Source: Cladochytrium replicatum
Lineage: Eukaryota; Chytridiomycota; Chytridiomycetes; Cladochytriales; Cladochytriaceae
Direction of reading: 5' to 3'
DNA length: 64,000 nt
Assembly: GCA_025526935.1 (NCBI GenBank)
Contig: JAHLKD010000115.1
Location: 100,508 to 164,507 of the forward strand
In this document: positions 1 to 11,831 of the stretch, in pieces
How the letters are laid out: the number at the start of each line of letters is the position of its first letter
How positions within the stretch are numbered: position 1 is the first letter of the stretch
Position numbers and translations under genes: made by a program
The notes under the pieces: generated by a model
The model's database searches: none
The model's input: only the letters and a program-made list of their open reading frames with translations
Told to the model about the DNA's origin: nothing

Positions 1-638
1 AGTCCCAGCAGAGGCTGGCTGTCCACAGAGGTGTATACAAGTAACAGATGGTGTCGTTCAGATGCCAGTGTGCTGCGGCATACCATGCCCAACACCCAAT
101 CTAAGAAACTTGTATCATCGAACAGCTCCCACAGTCAAATCATTTCCCTTCAAACACCAGCATCGTTGAAATCATCAACGCTTTTCACCACTTTGCACTG
201 ATTGCATTTCACAAACCCTCTATCACCTCAATAGATTGCTTCCCATCTCTAGTGCCTTGCTTGTTAGACAAGTGCATTGATGCGAGAGATATTTCACCAT
301 TCTGGCGTATACCTACAGGGAACAGAGGTGGCTGTTGCCCTCTCTTTTATGAACTTTAAGAAAGATCTTTATTTAGCCCGGCGCTGCACAGAAACTTTTA
401 CCGGCGTCTTATCGAGGAGTCCAGCATGCAGAATCTTATAAAGAACCAACCAAAAGGGAGAGCACAGCCATTCAGTGTCGACGTAGCTCATGTGGTGAAG
501 AGAGATCCGGTGGAGGAGTTCCGCAGTGGCATTCCAGAGAGGGTGAATGCTTGCGTTGTGGCGTCGCAGCTGGCACCCCAGTTGGCCAGATTGCCATGAG
601 AAGGAAAGACCAGCCGAGTAGTGATCTGAGGCATCAGC
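1..638. other. Intergenic, no gene recognised
   Basis: Short open frames exist on the minus strand near 369-679, but they match no family I know and look like chance frames. The right boundary is the left end of the hAT-type repeat at 639. I see no RNA gene or promoter that can be defended. Confidence 0.4.
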
Positions 639-1301
639 CAGCACTGCCACAAGTCAAACATCATTATTTGATTTGTCAATATTATTTGAACCTATCTACA
701 CAGTTTAAACCTTGGGTATGATTTGCTCAAATGTGATTTGAGCAAAATAGGCTCTCCAATTTGTCAAATACAAATGGCCTACCTATTTGGCAAATAGGCT
801 GCAGGCTTGGGCAAATATCTGTCAAATTTTGAGTGTTGTCATATGTCCCCCAACACCTCCATCCAAACATTAATATTCTATCATAGTGAGGAACAGAACT
901 TGTAGCATATGTGATGGCTGTGTTCATCACTGGATGAAAGATCAGTGCATTTGTCTAATGACAACAGAACTTGAACCATAGTGACTGACTCTCACATTCC
1001 AGTATCCAGGCGACAGTTCGATTCTCTATTTATCCCAATATTATATTCTTTTTACGCAAAAAGTGGTCAGGACACAATTATTTTCCAAATATTTATTGAA
1101 TCAAACACAAATTTTTGGCAAATATTTGACGAAAGGAAGAGACACATCCCTATTTGTCAAATATATTGGGCAAATCAAATATTTGTAAAGCATTTGACGA
1201 GCGCTTCTACAATATGGCATATCAAATATTTGGCGAGTCAAATCAAAGGGAGCTACAAATAGTCAAAAGTTGAATTTTACCTTGACTTGTGGCAGACCCT
1301 G
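639..1301. mobile_element. Non-autonomous hAT element (MITE-like)
   Basis: The left end reads CAGCACTGCCACAAGTCAA. The right end, reverse-complemented, reads CAGGGTCTGCCACAAGTCAA, so these are imperfect terminal inverted repeats. The same termini bound the autonomous-type element at 15,181-19,384. The interiors also match: both have a block rich in TTTGCTCAAATGTGATTTGAGCAAA just inside the left end, many CAAATATTTG-like palindromes toward the right end, and copies of a short CAGAACTTG/CATAGTGA motif. It carries no transposase frame, so it is best read as an internal-deletion derivative of that element. I do not see a clear 8-bp target duplication (GCATCAGC left, TCGGCCAG right), so one end may be imprecise or decayed. 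Confidence 0.7.
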
Positions 1302-1309
1302 TCGGCCAG

Positions 1310-1651
1310 AGCAAGTTGAGCGTGGCGTTGATCGCGTTGAGAGGGGCCAGGCCTGCTGGGCTGTTGCTGCAACTTCAGGGGCTACCCCGACAGGGTTGCC
1401 ATTGCATCAGCACATTCAACAAGGTGTCTCCCAGTGGTAAGGTGTTCGGGGTTGTCGTCGTTGCAAACTGGGCATTGTTTGGGTAGCCTGTGAACGCACC
1501 TAGCTGCTAGGGGATCATCTGGTGCTGTTGAATCCAAGAGACCACGTGAGCCCAAGGAAAGAGAATAGGAGGGCTGCTGCCTGCTGGGCACAGGTGTAAT
1601 GCACTGATTGTAAATGCCATGCAGCGTGTCCCACGACATGGAACCGTGCAA
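1310..1651 (-). pseudogene. LINE-like reverse transcriptase C-terminal scrap
   Basis: A minus-strand frame of about 89 residues ends in a cysteine/histidine cluster (KQCPVCNDDNPEHL followed by GRHLVEC). This resembles the zinc-binding tail found after the reverse transcriptase of many non-LTR retrotransposons. A continuation in another frame toward 1,310 gives LNAINATLNLL. No reverse transcriptase catalytic motif is visible, so at most this is the 3' stub of a decayed element. It abuts the right end of the hAT-type repeat at 639-1,301. Identification rests on the cysteine spacing alone and is tentative. Confidence 0.3.
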
Positions 1652-2944
1652 ATGTGGCTATATACAACCACTTGGCCCATTCTGACAGCATCGGTTACCC
1701 GGTCAGGAGACGCAATGCCGCCACCAAGGTTGTCTTGCCGACTCCAAATATCCGCCGAAGAGGTCCCGTCTGCAACCCATCCAACCAAGCCACAATCCCT
1801 GGATTGTGGACCCGTCCCATTCTCCAAACTCCACCTGAGCCCTAACAAAACTATGGTAATGTGAACAGAAATGGCTGGGGGAAAGCCATGACAATTCACC
1901 CCAAGGGATTGGAAAACCTTGAAAGAAGCAAAGACACGTACAAGTTAACAAGCATACATGATAATATCAGCATAAGCGCTGTTTGCTATTCCGAATTCTC
2001 TATTATATCAGCAACAGGTTATACCTGTTTAGAGGCTAACTCGCATCCAAATACCTAAACCGGGAAATCCGATACCAGACCCCTAGCCATCAGCAATGCG
2101 CGAGTTAAAATCATCAAACGCGCATTGCTGGACATCATTGAACTCCTCCTAGAAGGTCGCTACTCTTTCAAAAGAATGGTCCAACATCTCATCAACATCC
2201 AGCTCACTTGCTGTCACCGGCAAACCCAGATAGACAAACTGATCAACAACGAAAGGAATAGGCATGTTGCACAAAGCAAAGGGGGGCGAAAGACCTCCTC
2301 AATTTCTTTTTATTGAGCAAAGATGTTTCCAAAGATATTTCGGGGTTAGTTATGAATGTTACAGGACTATTTTCTACAGTCACTTTGACAACCATATACA
2401 TAACACACTACGACATAACAGATAGACTGGACACGACCAGTCTCAATGCGGGATGCAGAGAGACCTGTCAGTTATAACTGTCAAGTTGATAACAATCATT
2501 TAATCCCGAAGAGTAATATGTACTTATGATGGTGGAAAGACATGTCTTCTATGATGTTACCACATATGGTAATATTGCTTATATAACGTGTTACTATAGT
2601 CCAAGGGCGTTTTTTCTTCCCGTTCAGGAAGATAGGATCCATTGTCTGATTGAAGCAGTTTTTTGTAATCAACAGTAATATTTACTTATTGGGAGCAGTG
2701 GTTTCATAATCAAGCCATACTACTATATGAGAGTATGCAACAATGATTGAATGGCGTGTATGAGTCTCAGGATCCACTGTACTCAATCACGTCGAACAGA
2801 GTACACCATATTCCTACTATGCAGATTCACCACAATATTCTTCATAACAATTATACGCAATCTACGAACGGTCATTGAGGATCTAAAAGCAATCATGACC
2901 TGGACATTGCTCAATCATTTTCTCAGCTGAGTGTCAATTCAACG
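1652..2944. other. Repeat-derived or intergenic, no gene
   Basis: No coding frame can be supported. A stretch from about 2,354 that begins TGTTACAGGA lies upstream of the gag relic and could be its long terminal repeat and leader. No matching second LTR is in the window, so this stays a guess. Confidence 0.25.
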
Positions 2945-3610
2945 ATGTCATCATACTCAACATCGACGAAACCAAAGCCTTTCAGTGGAGCCTCTGTCCA
3001 TGAATTTGAGGTTTACTTCAAGAATGTCAAAGCTTTTGCCGAATCGAAATGCTGTGTTCGATTCCTATACCGGAACACCATTGCGGAGCCCCAATTTGCT
3101 TTGCGCACGTTACCTCAAATTCTGATGCTAATTCAACCTCCACCTGCAGGAGCTGATCAAGAAGCAATCAATGTGTTTCAACGTAAAGTCACAGCTTTCA
3201 ATGCGGAGATGCAAGTGTACAACAGTATTGCATCGGAAAATGGTTGGATCCAACAACAGTACAACAACGAAATGACAACTTGGCCAGCAGATGATCTGAA
3301 CAACCAAGTAGCGTAATCTATAGATAATGTTTCCCGGTTTACTAAAATCTGGTAGAATCGCTCGATAATGAGTCCAAACGAGTACAAGGAATCCGAGACA
3401 TGTTTTCCGGTGATACGCAAATACCGATGGAGGGCCAACTCTGGCAACAACATTTCGACTCTGTTCTGTTGAAAGATAAGCAGAATGCACGCTCCATCCA
3501 GAACAGAAGATGACGGAAAGTAATGATGTTGTTGGAGATTTACTGAGAAGGTCGTGAAGTTGCAAAGGGAGGGACCGGACTTCCCATCACTGCACAAGTA
3601 CATGGGTCAG
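2945..3610 (+). pseudogene. Copia-type gag relic
   Basis: The first frame (2,945-3,316, 123 residues) starts MSSYSTSTKPKPFSG and continues with a helical segment ending DDLNNQVA, then a stop. The reading continues in another frame as IRDMFSGDTQIPMEGQLWQQ and FDSVLLKDKQNARSIQ, which is the layout of copia/UBN2-type gag domains (alpha-helical, WxxL..F..L..L). Stops and at least one frameshift make it non-functional. Zinc knuckle, protease and pol are absent nearby. It may be the N-terminal counterpart of the gag-protease fragment at 20.3-21.1 kb, but the two do not overlap enough to test this by eye. Confidence 0.45.
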
Positions 3611-4258
3611 ATTAATACGAATGATACGAGTTAATGGCAACCCGCCCACCAAGGAAACCTACCAACTCGAGTGGCGGACCACAACAAACGGACTCTATTA
3701 ACAAGATCCGTGCATCCTTCATCCAGATGCCCCAAAACCTCATACGAACACTGAGTGTCGCGTTCTACAGATCATGTTGGGGACTAAGGAGAAGAAGTGA
3801 GAACTTGCCAGAAACTTTTCACGCTTCCCATTCACTCAACGTCTGCACGGAAGTCTTGGGTTCGGTCGAGCGTGCTGTCCGCTAGTTTAATCTCGTGCTA
3901 CACAATAACTGTTTCACCAAGCAGGTTGCGTTGGTTCGCAAGACACAGACCGGCGGGCAATTCCCAGAAACGGCAGTATTGAGCACAAGAAACCTGGTAC
4001 ATGAAAATCTCTCCTTCAGTTCCATCCCCGGGACTCTCTAGAATAATAAACCCTTCAAAAAAAGAACGTATGTTTACAAAGGCGGGGAGTTGCAGTTCCA
4101 TGCTCTCTCCCTCCAAAACACATGAAACCTCCTTCAATATGCAGTTCTGCTCCCAGTGCATTCCCATATTTAAGCAAGCGACACAGATCATTCTTGATTC
4201 CCCAATCTTTGAAAAAGCCTCCCCCACACCCCCTCAGTTTCACCGAGCTGGATTCGTT
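3611..4258. other. Intergenic, 3' side of cyclin gene
   Basis: Several open frames occur on both strands (3,634-3,885, 3,898-4,227, 4,001-4,468), but none has a recognisable domain. The minus-strand one ends in a plausible 3' untranslated position for the cyclin transcript. Nothing else is supported. Confidence 0.35.
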
Positions 4259-6001
4259 TCATTCGTAGTCATTGTTCGCACACCACTCCTGCGCAAACAA
4301 GGACGCCTTCATAAACTTCTTGCTCGAGTACTTGCGGAAAAGCGCGTCCGACATCGGAGTCGCCGCTCGGAGGTACTCGTACACATGCTTGCACACAATC
4401 TCAAGCTCAACCTCGGTGTACCCGCTGTAGTGGGTAAGATTGGCATTCTGTCCCACAATAAGTGTTAGAATTAATCACATTCATGCCCTTACTACTAACC
4501 CAATGTCCACGGTTCAGCATCTTCCTTGCTAGGTACAATGACGCGGCAGCGTTCTTCGACGGCGGGCAATCCAGCAACTTGTGATCCACTAGTGCAATCT
4601 CCATAAGGTACTTTGCAAGCGTTCGGGTTTGGATGTCGTAGTTGTCCGCCTTCGAGCACCGTCGGAGGAAGTTAAGAGGGCTGGGGTAGTGCAGACCGAA
4701 ATCAAGAACCTGGAGCACGTAACGCTCCGCACGCAGGATCTCCTCGTCAGTGTACCCATTCTCTGCCATGTACGAGAAGCTGTTAACCGAAGGAGCAACG
4801 GTCTCTTCGTACTTGGATGCGATGAACATCGCAGTCACACCCACAAGCTGGAGCTTGACCATAGACACAACACGAAGTGACAAGAACCGATCAACAATGT
4901 TGACAGCCAAGAAGAGAGTCTCCGGGAGAAGCTTGAAACGATTGTGCACATCGATGAGCCAGTCAATCAACACGAGCCGCATCTTCCAGCTCAGCTCTTG
5001 CTGATTGTCGATGTAAGTAGGATTTGGCAGAGTCTGGATCTACATAGGGTCGTCAATGTAAGCGATCAACCACCCCATCATCGAAGGACCTTAGCTCACC
5101 TCAAGTTCGCGCATGTACTCGAAAATCTCAACGACGTATTCTGCTACCATCATAGGATCCCCAAGATCCTCCTCATCCAAATCGTCCCACATCTCCGCCG
5201 AATGCGCTGGTGTGGCCAGGGCCTGTTCTTCTGGTTCAACTTCAACCTGGTCCTCCTCCATCGGATCAGTTTTCTGCTTCTTCAGCACTCGCTCTTCAGC
5301 GTCATCTTCATCCATCTGACTATGTTTCGATCCAGCCGAAATATTGCTGGACGCAGAGTGTTTGCCGCCGTCTTCATTGTGTTCCGGGTCCTTTGACTTG
5401 CGAGAGACGCGTGAAGAAGATCTCGGTTTAGTGGATGGAGCAGCGGCAGGTGCTCCAACTGGTTCTTCCGCTACGCTGTTTTCCTTGTCAGCTTGAGCGC
5501 TCTCCTTCTGTTTGACAGTGCGTGCTGCGCGTGCCGCCTTCTCCTTGATCGATCCAACGGCAGAAGGCTTCCTGAGGAGGGAAGGCTTCTGTGGTTGTAC
5601 GGGGGCGAGTGCCTCGACAGGAACGTTTTCCTTGCTTACGAGGGACCGCGTACGCTGTTTTGCAGCGGCTGCTTTGCCACCCGCAGTGATCTGAACAACG
5701 CAGTCCTTCAATCACAGTGTCAGCAACACGATGGATGCATGACTTACAGCCTCAACAGTATGGTTCTTGTTCAAGTTGGTTCTCTCTCCAAGTCCCGGTG
5801 CATGGTTTTCCTTGTTCAGACCAGTCTTCGTCTGCATCGGCTTACGCAATTGTTTGGGTGCCGGTCCGTTTGCAGCAATGTTCTCCTTTCCTGCAACAGG
5901 CTTCTTCGAGGCACGAAGCCTTGTCTGATACTAATGTTTGTAAACGATTGCAAAAAAGGAAACAAATCCAAGTTTCAAACCTGATATTGCTCCGTTGCCA
6001 T
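4259..6001 (-). CDS. B-type mitotic cyclin
   Basis: Five exons, about 510 residues: 6,001 to about 5,981 (MATEQYQ), about 5,931-5,750, 5,699-5,103, about 5,040-4,505 and about 4,448-4,259, all with GT-AG introns. The first half is disordered and basic/acidic, with nuclear-type KR clusters. The cyclin box begins at MRLVLIDWLIDVHNRF, continues through ETLFLAVNIVDRFLS and LQLVGVTAMFIASKYEE, and is followed by the C-terminal cyclin fold (YLMEIALVDHKLL, AASLYLARKML). These are the signatures of mitotic B cyclins, which activate CDK1. The N-terminus has four KEN motifs (AGKENIA, NKENHA, SKENVP, DKENSV) and one possible D-box (RTNLNKN), all suited to APC/C-driven destruction. The ATG chosen is the only one giving an in-frame spliced product. 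Its exact paralogue group is not resolvable here. Confidence 0.93.
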
Positions 6002-6785
6002 CTTGGATTAGAGTGTGAGAAGTTCGTGTTCTTGTGCCAAGGTCATAAGTTACTGTGTTTACAAGAGTGTTAACAGAATTAGATGTGTTTTGTAGGGAGG
6101 GTTGGTGAACAAAAGATTCAAAGGGAATCCAAATATTAAGCGTCGCAAAGGTGATGAAAGAGTAATACAGGGAGATGCATGAGAACGGGAGATGCATTAG
6201 AACGGGAGATGGATGAACACAACCGGTCCATGTCACAGTGTAGTCTGACATGTTCAAGGGTTACATTGTGCTCGCGGATTGAATCGAGAGAACGGACGAT
6301 CGGTTTGGAGGGGATGGATTATAATCGATTTCGTCTTGCTGTAGGGCTGTTCTTCAGTGAATGCAAACGCAGAGACCAGACAAAGTGCGCAAAACAGCAC
6401 AGGAGTACAGCAGCACAGGATGGCGTACAGCCAAGGTACATAAAATATCGACAGAACTCTAGCGCCAACGCCAACACCAACTCACCGTCCGCCGTGTCTC
6501 TCGGTGCACGTCTCGCCCCGTCCAAACGAAACGTCGCGTCGATTTGGTCGGAAACACGAGGCTTGGACTTGGCCTAATTGGGAATAGAATCATGGAGAGC
6601 ATTTAATATTGTTGCTGAGGCACAAAACAGGGCATGATAAAGCAATAATAAAAGATGGTGGGAAATGAAGCGCACGGAAATATCTCACTAAAACGAATGC
6701 CTTGCCGTCAGAGACCACTAAAAAAAAGACCCAGCGACCTTTGACGGTCCGTAGGAAAACTGTCTGACAGATCTTTCGAACTTCT
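6002..6785. other. Intergenic between cyclin 5' end and DnaJ-X 3' end
   Basis: This holds the promoter of the cyclin gene (reading left) and the 3' flank of the DnaJ-X gene. Open frames of 100-130 codons on both strands lack any family signature. No TATA element or RNA gene is convincing. Confidence 0.35.
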
Positions 6786-8581
6786 TCAACTCCTCTCCCC
6801 ACCAAGCGCAGCGGCCGCAGCTTTTTCCAACGGACTCGTCGCCCTCTCCGCGCCATCCTCAACCTTTGCGTTCCCGTACTCTTCTCCAAGCACCCTCATC
6901 GCCTCCGCCCTCCGCTTCCTAACCTCCTTCCCAACCTTTTCGTCTCCAAGCACCTTGTCGCACACCTCCCTCAGCACAGCCTCCACTTCCAACTTGGATC
7001 CCCTCCATAGCGCCTCGAGCCCTTTACTAGCCGCCTCAAACTCGAGCTTCTGCTTCAACTCCCTCTCCTCCGCCGTCAAAAACATCTCGTCGTCCTCGGC
7101 CGTCGCACCCCCCGCGCCCGCAGCCCCGTTCTCCACACCCTTCTCTGCCTTTTTCTTTTCCATCTCTTGCAGCTTCTGGAACGACGTCTGAAGGTCCAGC
7201 GCGGTCTTGAACGTCCCAACCGTCTCGTTGATGATGTGCGCCTTTTCTCTCATCATCCCCGCAACTCGGTTGCCGTACCCCCACGCCCGCCTAAACATCG
7301 GCCCTTCCTCCGCCTCCACCTTGGCGAGGTGCTGCCCAGCCTTTAACGAATATGTGAACCCGATCGCCCTTAACAACTCGACTCCATAACTCTCCGACTT
7401 CAAGCTGTCCGTCTCGATCTTTGCAAATGTCCTGAAACTCTCCAACGCCTCGCTGGCAAGTTGCTCCATCGACGTCCCGATCGGCGCGTCTTGTCCCGGA
7501 AGCGGGAACGCGTCCACGTAAAGCCCCAGCTTTGCGACCAAACTGTCCACGAGTTTCGTGACGCGCTTGTTCCGGGTGTCGATGCGTTCTTCGAGGGACG
7601 TCGAGGACACAAATTCGTCTTTCTTACCTGGCTCGGCCGCGGCCGGGTTCGAGAGTTGCGACATGGCTTCCTTGAAATCTTTCGCAATCGAGATTTCACC
7701 GATGATGTCGACAAATTTGTCGCCGCCGAATTGCTGCTTGAAGAATTCCTCGGGGTCGACAAAGACCGAGTCGGAGCCTGCCTTCGATTTGCCAACCTGG
7801 TTGTAGTACGCTCTTCTCTGCGGATCCGATAGGACTGCCCAGTAGATAGAACAGTTAGTTAGAGTCCTCAACCGTTCCCAAATAACCATTAGCCATGCAC
7901 TCTTGAATCATGCATTCGTTCTATCAACCATGATTTCCAGCCCATCATTTTTTACCATCGCACCGCGTCTCTCAAAATCAGAGCATACCCTGGTAGGCTT
8001 CTGAAACGGCCTTGAACCTTTCTTCTGCATGGGGATCGTCCGGGTTCTTATCGGGATGCGACTTCATTGCCATCATATAGTACGCCTTTTTAATCTCTGC
8101 AGCTGTCGCTGTTGGCGACACTCCAAGAAGGTCATAGTACTCCGTCTCGATGGGGTTCTCATCTAAAACAAAATAAAAAATAACATCCCGTCAAATACTC
8201 CACTTTACGCCATCTTTTCTTTTTGTTGGAAATACCAGTTCCCTGTTTCCCTCCAAAAACAGCGTTGGCTTTCGGTTTCTGTTTCTGCTGCTGTTGAGAA
8301 GCGTCGACGGGCGTCGATCTGCCACTCCCTGGGGTGGGTCTCGGAGGAGTCGGGGGAATATTAGCAGCGGTAGGCGAAGATTCTGTGGCCAGGAGTGCTT
8401 TTACAGTAGCGACGGTAGGCCTGAAAATTTCCAAGCACGAAAAGCATTGGACTTGCAGTTGGGTAGTGGTGATGTCATTGAGGGAAGGAACCGAGAATTC
8501 TACAGTGACCGAGCAAGTAGGGCAGACCATCTGTACGCTCGAGCGCGGACGTCTCGACAGAATTACGGCGTCCATTTTCAT
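6786..8581 (-). CDS. J-domain protein with DnaJ-X region
   Basis: Three exons. The first (8,581 to about 8,236) encodes two CX2C pairs (CPTC and CFSC, about 30 residues apart) followed by a Pro/Thr/Gln-rich linker. The second (about 8,160-7,990) carries the J domain with [31 protein letters not shown] (the HPD motif) and FKAVSEAYQ. The third (about 7,843-6,786) completes it with [13 protein letters not shown] and holds a long helical DnaJ-X-type region like yeast CAJ1/DJP1 ([15 protein letters not shown] and GAGQ-like helices), ending in an Ala/Glu-rich coil. J proteins stimulate Hsp70 ATPase, and DJP1-type members help peroxisomal or membrane protein import. I chose the ATG at 8,581 because upstream in-frame codons are not ATG. 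The N-terminal CX2C pairs could form a zinc ribbon, an addition to the yeast layout. The gene is divergent from the TMEM135-like gene. Confidence 0.85.
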
Positions 8582-8775
8582 TTCGCGAGGAGACACGAGA
8601 AACGGAGAAGACGGGCCGACGTGGCCAGCACAAATTAGTTATTTAGTACATCGATAATAGTTAATATCGGGTATTTGCTGGTAATTCGTAGCTAGCTAAC
8701 GCTAAGCTGTGCTGCTACTATTGCTATTGTTGCTATAATTGCTATTATTGCGGTGTGCCGTCCCGTCCGGTCGCC
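8582..8775. promoter_or_regulatory. Short bidirectional promoter region
   Basis: Only 194 bp separate the ATG codons of the divergent DnaJ-X (minus) and TMEM135-like (plus) genes, so both promoters must lie here or overlap. The interval is AT-rich, with ATCGATAATAGTTAATATCG-like palindromic sequence near 8,650 and a run of GCTATTATTG-type repeats just before the plus-strand ATG. No canonical TATA box is placed with confidence. Confidence 0.5.
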
Positions 8776-10977
8776 ATGGACGACCTCGTCCACCTCCGCG
8801 ACCACCTCGCTCTCATCACCTCTGCTTCTGCTTCTGGTACGGATTCGCATTCTGACTCGGGCTCAGACTGTCTGGATCCTATTCCTGACGACGATCCTAT
8901 TTTCGACGACGATCTCACCCCCCTAGCCTCGCCTCCTCAACACCACTTGAACTCTCCGTTCATCCCTCCGTCGTCGAATTCGAAAGCAATGGCTACTGCC
9001 TCATCATCAATGCAAACTCCCGTTTCGACTCCCGTTCCCGCTCCAGCGGCACCCAAGAAACCCACCTTGCCGCATGAGCTCATTGCCCTCCGCGCCGCCA
9101 CAAAGACCTTCCTCGCCTTCTTCGCGGGCCAAGCGGGCCTCTCCCTCCTCCCCGCCCTCCTCACCGGCCGTCTCTTCAAGCAGTTATGTGTCTCTCAATC
9201 GCATCTTCCTCTCCCGATCTAATATCTCGTTTTCCAGACCGGGCCAATTCCTCCGCCGCGCATTCGGAGCTGACACCACCCGCTTCGCGACCTCCTGGTC
9301 CTCCCTTGTCCTGATCTTCCGCCTCCTCTTCAAGAAACCTTTCCCAACCTCGCCCGAATCTCAATCCCTCCTCGCAAAGTTCCGCGCCAACCCTTTCCTG
9401 TGCGCCCTTGTCGCCTCGCTCCTCACCCAGCGCATCGACCCCTCCGCCTCGCGCAAAGCGGAAATCGCCAATTTCGTCGGTGTCAGGGCAGTGTATTTCG
9501 CATTCACTGCGGCGTTGAACTACTACGATGGCGGCGTGAAGAAAGGGAAGAGCGAGGAGACTGAGGTGAAAAAGCATCCGGAATGGGTCGTCAAGGTCGC
9601 AAAGGCTGTGCGTGCAATCAGTCCGTACGCGACCTTCTCTGCGATCATGACCCACATTGTCGTGTCGCTACTCGTGTACCCCCAGTACGTCACGGTGGGT
9701 TGAAAGCAACTGCGACTATCACCATTCTCAATCTGATCAAATCATACCTCTCTCTCTCTCCTCTCTCTCTCTCTCTTTCTCCTACTCTCACTCTCCGTCT
9801 CCCCCTCTTACTTTGCAGCCCTCGTACTATAAATCCGTGCTGATGGTGTCAGCGCGCCAGGACCAGTTTGGCAAGCATACTCTCCCGTTGATGTCTGCGC
9901 ACTCGTCCATGGCGCGCGAGTTTATCGCAGCGGGGAGCAATACGCACAAGTGGACTTACATTCCTCAGAGCAAGACGTCACGGGAGTGGATTGCCGAGAC
10001 AGTTGATACGCTGACGCACGCAGCCGTGATCCCGAACCAGAAACCTGGCGGGGCAGCGCCAGGTATTCCGGAGGGGATCCGACATGAACTAACGATGTGC
10101 GCGCTGGTGCACCCGTTCAGTGAAAAGTGCACTGGAGTGTTCCCGGTCCAGTTCTGGGACGGGTTCAAGCAAGGGCTCAAGATCTACGGGGTTCTCCATG
10201 GGGTATGTGTGTGTCACACACGGCAGTAGTAATGATTGTTGATCCAGTGCTCATTGTTTTTTGTGTGTGATTTGTATTTAGGCGTTCTTATTGCTCAAGG
10301 TGGCAGGCACCCTCCGCAAGCAGTAAGTGTAGAGAAGGGGGGGTTTATATCCACAGAGGTCATTGTCATTCGCGCGACACGGTGTCTTCACGTTTTTTCA
10401 ATCCACCCAACCTTTTTCCTTCGTCATTTTTGCAGCTACTCATCTGGGAACAACAAGACCTCGTCTGATCCATCATCTCCGGTGAGCCCTCGCGCACCGA
10501 CCTCACTCGGTAAAGCGCTGTTGAGCAACGTTTCGTCAACGGTTGTATCTACGATCCGGTCATCTCTGTTCATGGCTACGTACATAGCGACAGCAATGTC
10601 GCTGGTGTGTGCACAGCGACGACTGATTACCAAGGGACACGATTACCTCTGGATGTATGTGGTAGCCACACTGATTCCATCGCCTCTGGTCGTTCTCGAA
10701 CCTCGCAAACGGATCATCGACTTGAATCTGTACTGCGGTGGCAAGGTGGTTGAGAGTGTGCTTTTATGGATGGAGATCAACGGGATCGACTTAGGGTGAG
10801 TAGCAACAGTTTAGTGGTAGCGTGATGACACCAATTAAATCTTGTTAAACTGATAACAGGACAGTTTTCAGTGTTTTTGTTCCCAGCGTGGTGTACAGCA
10901 CCGTTCTGGGGTTGCAAACAAGCGTGGGAGTTGACGATGCGATGGTGTCGTTTGCGATTGAGCGGTTGATGTCTTGA
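8776..10977 (+). CDS. Multi-pass membrane protein, TMEM135-like
   Basis: Six exons spliced GT-AG: 8,776 to about 9,179, 9,235 to about 9,693, about 9,820-10,203, about 10,282-10,322, about 10,436-10,796 and about 10,885-10,977. The N-terminal 110 residues are acidic and disordered. After them come several hydrophobic helices (TFLAFFAGQAGLSLLPALL, FLCALVASLL, VRAVYFAFTAAL, FMATYIATAMSLV). A conserved-looking soluble segment contains CALVHPFSEKC, and the C-terminus reads WMYVVATLIPSPLVVLEP and IDLNLYCGGKVVESVLLW. The Cys/His segment followed by repeated small-residue helices resembles the TMEM135 family, which acts at peroxisomes and mitochondria. That assignment is inferred by pattern only. 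The stop lies immediately after ERLMS. Confidence 0.6.
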
Positions 10978-11831
10978 TGGAATAATATAGCCATTTAAGG
11001 GAAAGTAGGACGAGTGAGTTTGCAGGCGAAGATGATTGTTATATTCACTACGTGATCTATTGGTTAGTTTGTCATATGGGACTAGCCATACAACAAAAAA
11101 TGGGACCGGTTGAGACCTAAAAGCCAAAATATATCAATGAATTTGTAGAGCTTGAAGGGCAGACTGCAAGAAAAGAATATCTTGTATTGAGTCGTCATTG
11201 GTGATGTAGAGAAATTGGAGTGGGAAATGTTCAAAAAGGAACCGTTGCCCTCTTTGAATCACATTAGACATAAATTACAAGTACCATTCTTGAAAATACC
11301 GACAAAATTCTGTATACTGCAGATATTTTGCCTATCTGTTTCTATTAGGGTTACAGACTTGGATTTTCAGCAGAAGTTTTGCATCCGGAACCATTCTTTC
11401 AGATGGCCATCTACGCAAATACTATCAGCTCCAATCACATGAAGATTGCAAATTTCCCCCACACTGCCCGGGCATGCCAAAAGATCTGGCTGGAACATGT
11501 CGCCAACGGTGCTAATGGAGAAAACACCAGTGACAACGATGTCGTACCAGCTCGTGATTATAGGGATCGTTGTCTTCGTGCACTCAAGAACCAGACAGAG
11601 AGTCAGCTCAACACAACAATCTCTGTAGATGTGGGATGATGCTACGTTTCGTAGGTTGGATCTAAAATTCTTGGTGTCAAAGCACCTGAAGCAACTTCTG
11701 GCGGCCACCAGCCTCACCAAATTACTCAGAACAGGTGCGTCATTAATTAATCATGCATTGTGAACATAATTCTCAGTTGTTAGTATCATGTCCCTCCTTG
11801 GCAGTACTCTGCCTAAGGAAAAATAAGGTTT
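10978..11831. other. Intergenic, no gene recognised
   Basis: An open frame of 117 codons (11,367-11,720, minus) has no identifiable domain and no supporting context. Nothing else in this stretch is supported. Confidence 0.35.

Noticed and set aside
3898-4227. Additional 3' exon of the cyclin gene
   Set aside because: The cyclin frame ends with a proper stop at 4,259 after a complete C-terminal fold, and the downstream frame has no cyclin similarity.
11367-11720. 117-codon minus-strand frame
   Set aside because: No recognisable motif and no context. It is probably a chance frame.
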